Assembly: GCA_029946065.1 (NCBI GenBank)
Contig: JAQSDU010000019.1
Coordinates: 372,001-436,000, forward strand
Reading direction: 5' to 3'
DNA length: 64,000 nt
DNA from: Flavobacterium sp.
Lineage (GTDB): Bacteria; Bacteroidota; Bacteroidia; Flavobacteriales; Flavobacteriaceae
The translations under genes were made by a program, and so were the position numbers. Positions 26,576 to 34,568 of this stretch are shown one piece after another (within the stretch, counting starts at the first letter, position 1; every line of letters starts with the position of its first letter). The notes beneath the pieces are model-generated. The model searched no databases. It was given only the letters and a program-made list of their open reading frames with translations, and was not told where the DNA came from.

Positions 26576-27223
26576 ATGATTAAAATAGCTATAGCAGATG
26601 ACAACCATTTTCTGATCAAGACAATTCAGGAAAAACTATCCTTTTTTGAAGATTTTGTAGTGAAATTTACCGCCTTTGATGGCCAGGATTTAATCAAAAA
26701 AATCGAAAACAACCACAATATTGATCTGATTTTGATGGATATAGAAATGCCTGAAATCAATGGCATCGAAGCGACAAACACCATCAAGTCCAGGTATCCG
26801 CATATAAAAATTATTATGCTGACGGTTTTTGACAACGACGAAAATATTTTTAATGCTATAAAAGCCGGAGCCGATGGCTATTTATTGAAGGAAATCAATC
26901 CGAAAGATTTGTTCCAAGGTATTCAGGAAACTTTTAACGGAGGCGCGGCAATGAATCCGTCTATTGCATATAAAGCACTGAATTTACTTAGAAATCCAGT
27001 CGATTTTGGGAATCGCGAAAACCAAGAAGAAATCAAATTGTCTGTTCGTGAAATTGAGGTTTTGGAACATTTGAGCAAAGGTTTGAATTATATCAATATT
27101 GCCGATAACCTAATACTTTCGCCAAGCACAGTGCGCAAGCATATTGAAAATATCTATACGAAATTACAAGTACACAACAAATTGGAAGCCATTCAGAAAG
27201 CAAAAAATAACAATATTATTTAA
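26576..27223 (+). CDS. LuxR/NarL-family response regulator
   Basis: The 215-residue regulator has the same layout as that at 22850: receiver with DD at 8-9, phospho-Asp55 (LILMDIEMPEINGIEA), Lys in DGYLLKE, and LuxR-type HTH (SVREIEVLEHLSKGLNYINIADNLILSPSTVRKHIENIY). It is translated from the same transcript as the kinase at 24627 (11-nt gap). Its near-identical HTH implies the same target as the first regulator, probably the palindromic boxes (inference). Confidence 0.93.
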   Translation: MIKIAIADDNHFLIKTIQEKLSFFEDFVVKFTAFDGQDLIKKIENNHNIDLILMDIEMPEINGIEATNTIKSRYPHIKIIMLTVFDNDENIFNAIKAGADGYLLKEINPKDLFQGIQETFNGGAAMNPSIAYKALNLLRNPVDFGNRENQEEIKLSVREIEVLEHLSKGLNYINIADNLILSPSTVRKHIENIYTKLQVHNKLEAIQKAKNNNII

Positions 27224-27275
27224 TTGTATTCTCGGGTATTAAATCTTAATAATTAATCATTAAAACCTAAAAAAA

Positions 27276-27749
27276 ATGAAAAAAATCTTCCTTTACATGG
27301 CATTATTACTATTGCTTTTATTGGCCAGCAGAATGACTGCGCAAACGCTTAACAAAGCCGAAGATTTATCAGCAAGTTTCCTGAAAGAAACCTTTGAAAA
27401 TGCATTGGTCACGGTGGTTGAAACCAAAGACGATTACATAAAAACCAAAGACACATTTGATTTTTATGTTGATATTGATTCGCAGAAAAGATTCGTTTCC
27501 TTTAGTGGCACATTTTTGTTGGTTGACGGTACTTCAAAGCAAAAAGCCTTGGAACTTGTTGACAAATTTAACCAAGAGATTATTATGGTGAAATCGTATT
27601 ACAATCCGACAAGCAATTCGATTTCTGTGTATTATTATTTTTGGACAGAAGGTGGATTTACAAAACAATCGATGCTAAAATCATACAAAATGATGAGTTT
27701 AGCAGTTAATCTGATGCTAAACAAAGACGAGGAAAAAATCATGAAGTAA
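27276..27749 (+). CDS. Secreted YbjN-like protein
   Basis: The 157-residue protein has a signal peptide (FLYMALLLLLLLASRMTAQ). Its body, RFVSFSGTFLLVDGTSKQKALELVDKFNQEI followed by YNPTSNSISVYYYFWTEGG and SYKMMSLAVNLML, resembles the YbjN fold (chaperone-like alpha/beta domain). It follows the response regulator by 52 nt without a terminator and is probably the last gene of the kinase operon. The role is unknown; a periplasmic YbjN-like protein beside a sensor kinase could be an accessory (inference). Confidence 0.65.
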   Translation: MKKIFLYMALLLLLLLASRMTAQTLNKAEDLSASFLKETFENALVTVVETKDDYIKTKDTFDFYVDIDSQKRFVSFSGTFLLVDGTSKQKALELVDKFNQEIIMVKSYYNPTSNSISVYYYFWTEGGFTKQSMLKSYKMMSLAVNLMLNKDEEKIMK

Positions 27750-27804
27750 GTTGCTCTTAAAAAGGATCAGTTGGTCCCACAAAGTCACTTTCGAAATACA
27801 AATA

Positions 27805-27828
27805 AAAATACGGCATTGGTCGTATTTT
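27805..27828 (+). promoter_or_regulatory. Palindromic box G (distal copy, no clear -7)
   Basis: The sequence reads AAAATACG-GCATTGGT-CGTATTTT, a perfect match to both arms. At the 19-nt position (27848-27855) is TTTAATTG, which is not a credible -7 element. It lies 57 nt upstream of box F, so it is either a second binding site for the same promoter or a dead promoter copy. Confidence 0.6.
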
Positions 27829-27885
27829 TTTTGTTCTTTTTTAAAAATTTAATTGTAAGTAGCTCATTTTCATATATAAAAATAC

Positions 27886-27936
27886 AATATACGGCATTCT
27901 GCGTATTTTTCGGTACGTACTTCAAAGCTAGATTTG
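27886..27936 (+). promoter_or_regulatory. Palindromic box F and -7 element of the SUMF1/T9SS operon
   Basis: The box at 27886-27909 reads AATATACG-GCATTCTG-CGTATTTT. The -7 element TAGATTTG (27929-27936) begins 19 nt after it. The ATG at 27964 is 27 nt further, the same leader length as at the other boxes. Confidence 0.7.
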
Positions 27937-27963
27937 TCTCATAACTTTTAAAAAATGTATAAG

Positions 27964-29409
27964 ATGAAAACTAAAAAATTATTTTCAAGATTAGCTTTGA
28001 CTTTTTGCTTGTTTGTGTTTGCGCTTGTTGCAAATGCTAACAATGTTCAGATTACAGGAACATCTGTAACAGGAAACGAAATTACTTTCAGCATTAGCTG
28101 GGACAACAGTTGGAATGCGAATGTTGCGCCCGCCAACTGGGATGCCGTTTGGGTGTTCGTAAAATACCAAGATTGCAATACAAGACTATGGACGCACGCA
28201 GGATTGAGCACACTATCTTCTGATCACAGTACTTCTTCACCATTACAAGTGGATGCCGTTACCGACGGACGCGGTGTTTTTGTACGCCGAAGCGCATTGG
28301 GCGGAGGAACAGTTCCCGTTACCTCAGTAACCTTAAAAATGACAATTCCTGCAGGTACTTATAACTATAAAGTTTACGGAATCGAAATGGTAAACGTACC
28401 ACAATCCAATTTTGAATTGGGTGATGGCACAAGTGTTTCTACTTTCAATAGTATTACCGTAAATGCAGCTTCACAATCAGGAGGTATCAATGCGGCTACT
28501 ATAGGTGGCGGTTCAACAAGTTTGCCGAATACTTATCCGGTAGGTTATAAAACTTTCTATTGCATGAAAACCGAGGTTTCTCAAGAACAATATATCGAAT
28601 ACCTGAATGCGTTGACTTATGACCAACAGAAAGCGCATACCAATACAGATCCAATTGCTGCTGCAGGTACTTTTGCGTTTAACGTAGGTTTTGGTGGCCG
28701 TAATGGTATTCGTATTCTTACTTCAGGAAACAATAATGCAATTCCGGCGGTGTATGCTTCAGATGCTACCGCCGGTGTTGAAAATAATATCGATGATGGA
28801 CAAAATGTGGCCTGTAATTACCTTAACTGGAGTGATTTATCAGCCTATTTGGATTGGGCAGCTTTGCGTCCGATGACAGAATTAGAATACGAAAAAGTTT
28901 GTCGTGGTACTATGCCGCGTGTAGCAGGGGAATTTGCTTGGGGATCTACAACATTAAACGGCGTTTACTATTATGCTATTGCAAATGCTTTGAAAGCGAA
29001 TGAAACCACTACAACACCATTAGATGGTTTGTGTAATGTATATATTAACAATACGTCTGTTCAGGTGCCGGTAAGAGTTGGTTTTTCTGCCAGCGGTTCA
29101 TCAGGAAGAGCATCATCAGGTGCGGCCTATTACGGACCGATGGAAATGTCTGGAAATCTTTCGGAAATGGTAATCAACACAACAGCACAAGGCGTAACTT
29201 TCAACGGAACACTTGGCGACGGAACAATAGCAGCCAACGGTGATGCCAATCAAGCTACATGGCCAGCACCTTCAACAGGATTGGGAAGTGGTTACAGAGG
29301 TGGCGATTTCAACAACTATCAAGCAAGCGCAAGGGTTTCTGACAGAGCAGCAATAACAACTGTAACAACTACAAGGTCAGTATCTGTAGGAGGTCGTGGC
29401 GTAAGATAA
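27964..29409 (+). CDS. Secreted SUMF1/FGE-fold protein, probably non-catalytic
   Basis: The 481-residue protein has a signal peptide (LALTFCLFVFALVANA), an N-terminal beta-rich domain (~25-160), and a C-terminal formylglycine-generating-enzyme (SUMF1/EgtB/PvdO) fold: YCMKTEVSQEQYIEYLNAL, CNYLNWSDLSAYLDWAALRPMTELEYEKVCRG, GPMEMSGNLSEMV, GSGYRGGDFNNYQASARVSDRA. The two copper-binding cysteines that follow the RGG motif in true FGEs are absent (FNNYQAS here), so sulfatase activation is unlikely. The Met at 27964 is preferred over the one at 27955 because it gives the typical leader length. It is followed by a giant T9SS protein, probably in one operon. Confidence 0.85.
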   Translation: MKTKKLFSRLALTFCLFVFALVANANNVQITGTSVTGNEITFSISWDNSWNANVAPANWDAVWVFVKYQDCNTRLWTHAGLSTLSSDHSTSSPLQVDAVTDGRGVFVRRSALGGGTVPVTSVTLKMTIPAGTYNYKVYGIEMVNVPQSNFELGDGTSVSTFNSITVNAASQSGGINAATIGGGSTSLPNTYPVGYKTFYCMKTEVSQEQYIEYLNALTYDQQKAHTNTDPIAAAGTFAFNVGFGGRNGIRILTSGNNNAIPAVYASDATAGVENNIDDGQNVACNYLNWSDLSAYLDWAALRPMTELEYEKVCRGTMPRVAGEFAWGSTTLNGVYYYAIANALKANETTTTPLDGLCNVYINNTSVQVPVRVGFSASGSSGRASSGAAYYGPMEMSGNLSEMVINTTAQGVTFNGTLGDGTIAANGDANQATWPAPSTGLGSGYRGGDFNNYQASARVSDRAAITTVTTTRSVSVGGRGVR

Positions 29410-29425
29410 TTATCTTATTTGATTA

Positions 29426-29456
29426 AAGATAGGGCAAGGTTCGCTTTAGCCTATCA
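29426..29456 (+). promoter_or_regulatory. Degenerate palindromic box or hairpin before 29490
   Basis: AAGATAGG-GCAAGGTT-CGCTTTAG (29426-29449) matches the left arm in 7 of 8 positions but the right arm in only 4. CAATTTTA lies 21 nt after it instead of 19. The same bases can form a hairpin (GATAGGGC with GCCTATC), so it may equally be an attenuator between the two genes. Confidence 0.25.
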
Positions 29457-29489
29457 AAATTAAATTTTAGCAATTTTAAATCAAATGAG

Positions 29490-32400
29490 ATGATGAAAAC
29501 AATTAAATATTACTTAGTTGTATTCCTGACATTTATTTTGGCAAACAATGAAGTCCATGCTCAGTACAATGGAGGAATCGCCGATGCTTCGGCTTCCGAC
29601 TTGCTGGGTCTTACTTCCTGTCCTATTCCGGCGCATTATTATGCGTATTTCGGAGGCTTTAGCGACAATGCCAATGTAGATACTGCCAGTAATACATTTT
29701 GCAGCACACCGCCATCGTTTTTTGCCTATATGGGCGGATTCAGCGATACTGCGAATGTGGATACGCTTGATGCGACAACCTGCGGAACGCCGCCATCTTT
29801 CTTTGCCTATATGGGCGGATTTAGCGATGGCGCCAACGTTGACACGACAAGCGATGTGTCATGTGGAATCCCGCCTCAATTCTACGCCTACTTTGGCGGA
29901 ATGGGCGATGGTTTCAGTAAAGACGAAATCGGCAGCTGTCCAGTCACTCCGCCAGACGCTAGCTTCACAGCTTCGGCTACAACTGGCTGTGTCGGCACTG
30001 CGATAGATTTCACGGATACTTCAACCAATATACCGTTTGTATGGAGTTGGACATTCCCTGGCGGAACACCCGCAACTTCAACCGCACAAAATCCTTCGGT
30101 GGTTTATAACACACCAGGTGTTTATACGGTTACTTTCACCGCAACGAATTATAATGGCGGCGATACGGTAACGATGACTGATTATATCACGATTACGGCT
30201 ACTCCAACAGTGGTAACCACTACCTCTGGATCAAGATGTGATTCGGGAAGTGTGCAATTGGGTGCTACTGCCAGTGCTGGTGTATTGCGATGGTATAATG
30301 TAGCGACAGGTGGATCGATTCTTGGATCGGGCCCATTCTTCCCAACAGGAATTATTACCACAACGACTACTTTCTACGTAGAAGCCGCCAGCGGAAGTTG
30401 TGTTTCTTCAAGAACTGCCGTAGTCGCAACGGTCAACGTAACACCAACTGTTGCTACGACAACTCCTGGTTCAAGATGTGGAACAGGAAGCGTCACTTTG
30501 AGCGCTACCGCAAGTGCTGGTGCTTTAAGTTGGTTTGCTAACGCTTCCGGTGGAAGTGCTTTGGGAACGGGCACAAGTTTTGCCACGCCAAGCATAGGTA
30601 TCAATACGACTTATTATGTACAAGCCACAAACGGCACTTGTGTTTCTGCAAGGACAGCGGTTTTGGCTACAGTAAACGCTGTGCCAACGGTAACATCAAA
30701 TACGCCGGGTAGCCGTTGTGATACCGGAAGTGTAACTTTAGGTGCAACCGGAAGTGCAGGAAGTACACTCAACTGGTACAATGTCGCTTCAGGTGGAACA
30801 GTACTGGCTACAGGCGAAAGCTTCGTAACACCCCCAATCAGCAGCAACACAACTTTTTATGTAGAAGCTTCTAACGGAACTTGTGCATCCACAAGAACTG
30901 CGGTTTTGGCAACAGCAAGTATAACACCTGCAATCACTGCCACAACACCAGCCAACCGATGCGATTCGGGAACTTTAACGTTGAGTGCAACTGCAAGCGC
31001 AGGAACGCTCAACTGGTACAATGTTCCGACAGGTGGAACTTCTTTGGGGAATGGTAATTTTTTCCTAACACCTTCCATCAGCGCAACGACTGTTTATTAT
31101 GTCGATGCTTCCAATGGTAGTTGTATCTCGGCAAGGACACCAGTTATCGCAACAGTAACGACTACGCCAACCGTAACTGCTACAACGCCTGCCGGCAGAT
31201 GTGGTTCGGGATCGGTAACACTGGGAGCGACTGCAAGTGCAGGTACTTTAAATTGGTATGGCACAGCAGTAGGCGGAACCATTCTGGGAACAGGAACAGG
31301 ATTCGTTACCGGAAATATTACCGTAACGACTATTTATTATGTAGAAGCGATTAACGGAACTTGTACTTCACCAAGAACTCCGGTTACCGCTACCATTAGC
31401 ATCATGCCAACCATCGTTACGACAACGCCTGCCAGCAGATGTGATATAGGCGTGCTAACGCTAGCAGCCACTGCAAGCGCAGGAACTTTGAACTGGTTTG
31501 ATGTCGCTACCGGCGGCTCATCTATAGGTACAGGAAATGTTTTTGTAACACCGTCAATCAGTACGACTACGACTTATTATGTACAATCCACGAGCGGAAG
31601 CTGTGTCTCTCCAAGAACTGCAGTAACTGCAACGGTTAATGCAACTCCATCGATTACGGCAACAACACCAGCCAGCCGATGTGATGCAGGGGCAGTGACT
31701 TTAGGAGCAACCGCTTCTTCAGGAACGCTGAATTGGTATAACGTTTCAACTGGAGGGACATCACTTGGTACAGGCAACAGTTTTGTGACTGGCGCCATTA
31801 CCACCACTACAACATTCTATGTGGAATCTGCTAATGGAAGTTGCGTTTCTCCAAGAGTCGCAGTTGTGGCAACAGTGAATACAACACCAACAATCACCGC
31901 AACCACTCCAGGCAGTCGTTGTGATGCAGGAAGTGTGACTTTGGGTGCTACGGCATCTTCTGGAACAATCAATTGGTATGGTGTTGCTGCTGGCGGAAGT
32001 GTTTTAGGAACAGGAACGTCATTCCTTACACCTTCAATAACCACCACGACAACATTCTATGCTGAGGTGACCAACGGCAATTGTACTTCTGCAAGAACCG
32101 CAGTAATAGCAACTGTAAATGCAACGCCAACCATTACCGGAACCACTCCGGGCAACCGCTGCGGCGCAGGAACGGTAACTTTAAGCGCATCAGCCAACAT
32201 AGGAATTTTATCTTGGTTTAATGTTGCAACTGGCGGAACGGCTTTGGGTACGGGAACTACTTTTGTTACACCATCCATCAGCACGACTACAACATATTAT
32301 GTGCAAGCTGCTAACGCAAGCTGTATTTCTGCTAGAACTGCAGTCATAGCGACGATAAATACGATTCCAATCATCACCGCGACAACGCCGGCAAGCCGTT

Positions 32401-34283
32401 GCGACGCCGGTAGTGTAGCATTAGGTGCCACTGCTTCTGCAGGAACATTGAACTGGTATGCGCTTCCTGTCGGAGGAGCAGTTTTGGGAACAGGAACGTC
32501 ATTTAATACGGGAACCATCACGACAACGACTACTTTCTACGCAGAAGCTGTCAGCGGAAGCTGTACTTCGACAAGAACGGCTGTCATTGCAACAGTGAAT
32601 ACCACGCCAACTGTAGTTTCGACTACCCCAGCTTCAAGATGTGATGTTGGTGCGGTGACGCTTACGGCATCGGCAAGTGCTGGTACTTTAAGCTGGTATG
32701 ATGTGGTTACTGGAGGAACTGCTTTGGCAACCGGAGTTTCTTTCCTTACGCCAAGTATCAGCAGCACAACAGTTTATTATGTCGAAGCTTCTAATGGAAG
32801 TTGTATGTCATCAAGAACTGCTGTAACAGCTACGGTAAATGCTACACCAACGGTAACTGCAACGACACCTGGTAACAGATGTGGAGCAGGAACGGTTACC
32901 TTAGGAGCTTCGGTAAGTGCGGGTACTTTAAACTGGTACAACATCGCAACAGGCGGAACGGTTTTGGGTACAGGAACAACATTTGTAACCCCATCCATCA
33001 GCGCAACAACGACTTATTATGTCGAAGCCGTAAACGGAAGCTGTATCTCGCCAAGATTGTCAGTTGTGGCAACAGTAAATGCGATTCCGACGATAACTTC
33101 GACTACCCCGGCAAGCAGATGCGATTCGGGCACACTTACCTTATCAGCAACAGCAAATGCAGGAACGCTCAACTGGTACAATGTGCCGATAGGCGGAACG
33201 GTTTTAGGTAACGGACTTACCTTTGTCACTCCTTCGCTAGGTGGAACAACAACGTTTTATGTTGAGGCTACCAACGGAAGTTGCACTTCAATAAGAACGG
33301 CCGTAATCGCAACTGTCAACCAGATGCCAGTAATTGTTGGCACTACATCGGGTAGCCGTTGCGGAATAGGAACGGTGCTATTAGGTGCGACTGCCAGTTT
33401 CGGAAGCTTGAGTTGGTACAATGTGCCCACCGGCGGAACCGTTTTAGGAACAGGTAACTCATTTACAACGCCAATTATCAGTGCAACAACGAACTATTAT
33501 GTAGAGTCTTCTAATGGCACGTGTGTTTCAGTAAGGCAACAAGTGGTAGCGACTGTCAACACGGATGCGATTGTTATTACAACCGCACCGGGCAGCCGAT
33601 GCGGTAACGGGACTGTTATTTTGGGTGCAACTAGCAATGTAGGCTTGAAATGGTATCTTGCAGCAACTGGCGGAATTGCCGTGGCAGTAGGACCAAGTTT
33701 CGAAACGCCGGTTATCAGCGCAACGACCACTTATTATGTCGAGGCATCGAACGGCGATTGTACTTCTATAACACGTACTGCTGTTACTGCAACTGTAAAC
33801 CACGTAGCAACACCAACAGGAAGCAGTATGCAGGAATTCTGTGCCGGTCAAAATGTTGGAGAACTTATCGTTACAGAAGATAATATTACATGGTTTGATG
33901 CGCCAACCAATGGGAATGAAGTAGCACCAACCACACTATTAGTGGCTGGAACTACATATTACGCCTCATTGAGTAGTGGCGATTGCGGTAGCGATACAAG
34001 ACTTGCGGTAACAGTATCACTCGGTGCTTGTTTGGGTATTGATGATATCGTTCGCAACGAACTGAAACTCTATCCAAATCCGGTGAATGATATATTGACG
34101 ATTGAATATACTGCCAACATCTCGCGTGTTGAGGTAGTGAATATGTTAGGACAGATCGTTTTTAACAAACAGATCAATGCCGGAACCACAAAAGTGGATA
34201 TGAGCAGCCTCGCTGGTGGCACTTACCTAGTAAGAGTAACCGCCGACGGTCTATTCAAGACGTATAAAGTGATCAAACGCTAA
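29490..34283 (+). CDS. Giant T9SS-secreted surface protein with PKD and 15 Ig-like repeats
   Basis: The 1597-residue protein has a signal peptide (to EVHAQY), then four ~35-residue units with the core FxAYxGGFSDxANVDT and a Cys (~40-155). A PKD domain follows (FTDTSTNIPFVWSWTFPGG, ~160-240). Next come fifteen ~80-residue Ig-like (Ig_7, CHU_C-associated) repeats (~245-1440), each with TTPxSRC, LNWY, GGTxLGTG, TYYVEAxNGxC and a pair of cysteines, plus a degenerate sixteenth. It ends in a type A T9SS sorting domain (LKLYPNPVNDILTIEY to VRVTADGLFKTYKVIKR). It is exported to the cell surface or medium, possibly as an adhesin or scaffold. It sits downstream of the SUMF1-like gene and ends at a strong terminator. 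Confidence 0.93.
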   Translation: MMKTIKYYLVVFLTFILANNEVHAQYNGGIADASASDLLGLTSCPIPAHYYAYFGGFSDNANVDTASNTFCSTPPSFFAYMGGFSDTANVDTLDATTCGTPPSFFAYMGGFSDGANVDTTSDVSCGIPPQFYAYFGGMGDGFSKDEIGSCPVTPPDASFTASATTGCVGTAIDFTDTSTNIPFVWSWTFPGGTPATSTAQNPSVVYNTPGVYTVTFTATNYNGGDTVTMTDYITITATPTVVTTTSGSRCDSGSVQLGATASAGVLRWYNVATGGSILGSGPFFPTGIITTTTTFYVEAASGSCVSSRTAVVATVNVTPTVATTTPGSRCGTGSVTLSATASAGALSWFANASGGSALGTGTSFATPSIGINTTYYVQATNGTCVSARTAVLATVNAVPTVTSNTPGSRCDTGSVTLGATGSAGSTLNWYNVASGGTVLATGESFVTPPISSNTTFYVEASNGTCASTRTAVLATASITPAITATTPANRCDSGTLTLSATASAGTLNWYNVPTGGTSLGNGNFFLTPSISATTVYYVDASNGSCISARTPVIATVTTTPTVTATTPAGRCGSGSVTLGATASAGTLNWYGTAVGGTILGTGTGFVTGNITVTTIYYVEAINGTCTSPRTPVTATISIMPTIVTTTPASRCDIGVLTLAATASAGTLNWFDVATGGSSIGTGNVFVTPSISTTTTYYVQSTSGSCVSPRTAVTATVNATPSITATTPASRCDAGAVTLGATASSGTLNWYNVSTGGTSLGTGNSFVTGAITTTTTFYVESANGSCVSPRVAVVATVNTTPTITATTPGSRCDAGSVTLGATASSGTINWYGVAAGGSVLGTGTSFLTPSITTTTTFYAEVTNGNCTSARTAVIATVNATPTITGTTPGNRCGAGTVTLSASANIGILSWFNVATGGTALGTGTTFVTPSISTTTTYYVQAANASCISARTAVIATINTIPIITATTPASRCDAGSVALGATASAGTLNWYALPVGGAVLGTGTSFNTGTITTTTTFYAEAVSGSCTSTRTAVIATVNTTPTVVSTTPASRCDVGAVTLTASASAGTLSWYDVVTGGTALATGVSFLTPSISSTTVYYVEASNGSCMSSRTAVTATVNATPTVTATTPGNRCGAGTVTLGASVSAGTLNWYNIATGGTVLGTGTTFVTPSISATTTYYVEAVNGSCISPRLSVVATVNAIPTITSTTPASRCDSGTLTLSATANAGTLNWYNVPIGGTVLGNGLTFVTPSLGGTTTFYVEATNGSCTSIRTAVIATVNQMPVIVGTTSGSRCGIGTVLLGATASFGSLSWYNVPTGGTVLGTGNSFTTPIISATTNYYVESSNGTCVSVRQQVVATVNTDAIVITTAPGSRCGNGTVILGATSNVGLKWYLAATGGIAVAVGPSFETPVISATTTYYVEASNGDCTSITRTAVTATVNHVATPTGSSMQEFCAGQNVGELIVTEDNITWFDAPTNGNEVAPTTLLVAGTTYYASLSSGDCGSDTRLAVTVSLGACLGIDDIVRNELKLYPNPVNDILTIEYTANISRVEVVNMLGQIVFNKQINAGTTKVDMSSLAGGTYLVRVTADGLFKTYKVIKR
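30199..33800 (+). repeat. 15 tandem 240-bp coding repeats
   Basis: The Arg-Cys codons recur at a 240-bp period from 30234 to 33597 (14 intervals, one with 3 extra bases). Protein units are highly similar, DNA units are diverged, and unit length is fixed, which indicates old in-frame duplications under selection for the Ig fold. The same periodicity creates spurious ~75-codon open frames on the other strand. Confidence 0.9.
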
Positions 34284-34304
34284 GTTTTCGTTTCATTTTT
34301 TGGG

Positions 34305-34329
34305 AAAACCGCCTTCGGGCGGTTTTTTT
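34305..34329 (+). terminator. Terminator after giant T9SS gene
   Basis: AAAACCGCC-TTCG-GGCGGTTTT is a perfect 9-bp stem with a stable UUCG-type tetraloop and a T run. The rest of the 285-nt gap to 34568 shows no gene; 34330-34510 contains only degenerate direct repeats (GCTTCAGC, AAGCTT). Confidence 0.9.
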
Positions 34330-34512
34330 ATTGCTGAAAGTTTCCCCGTGTACTGCGGCAAGGTTTTAGCATGATGCTGAAAAGTCAAAGCTTTATCGCA
34401 GGAAGGCTTCAGCTAATATTGAATTCCAAAGCTTCCGCAAAGTTGCAGGAACGTTTTGGGTTTGCCTGATAAGTTTGCAAGTATACGCCCGCAGTAACAA
34501 GTTTTATCTATC

Positions 34513-34550
34513 AAAAAAAATCCCGTCAGGTTTATATCTGACGGGATTTT
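34513..34550 (-). terminator. Terminator of the aromatic hydroxylase gene
   Basis: AAAATCCCGTCAG and CTGACGGGATTTT form a perfect 13-bp stem (8-nt loop), with an A tract at 34513-34520 that gives the U-tail on the minus strand. It is 19 nt beyond the stop codon of the minus-strand gene. Confidence 0.85.
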
Positions 34551-34568
34551 AGTATTAATTATTCACTA

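Noticed and set aside
30374..33730. Series of ~75-codon open frames on the minus strand at regular spacing
   Set aside because: They recur with the 240-bp period of the Ig-like coding repeats and are shadows of them.
30199..33800. Regularly spaced repeats that could suggest a CRISPR array
   Set aside because: The unit is 240 bp, entirely coding, and diverged; there are no short identical repeats with unique spacers.
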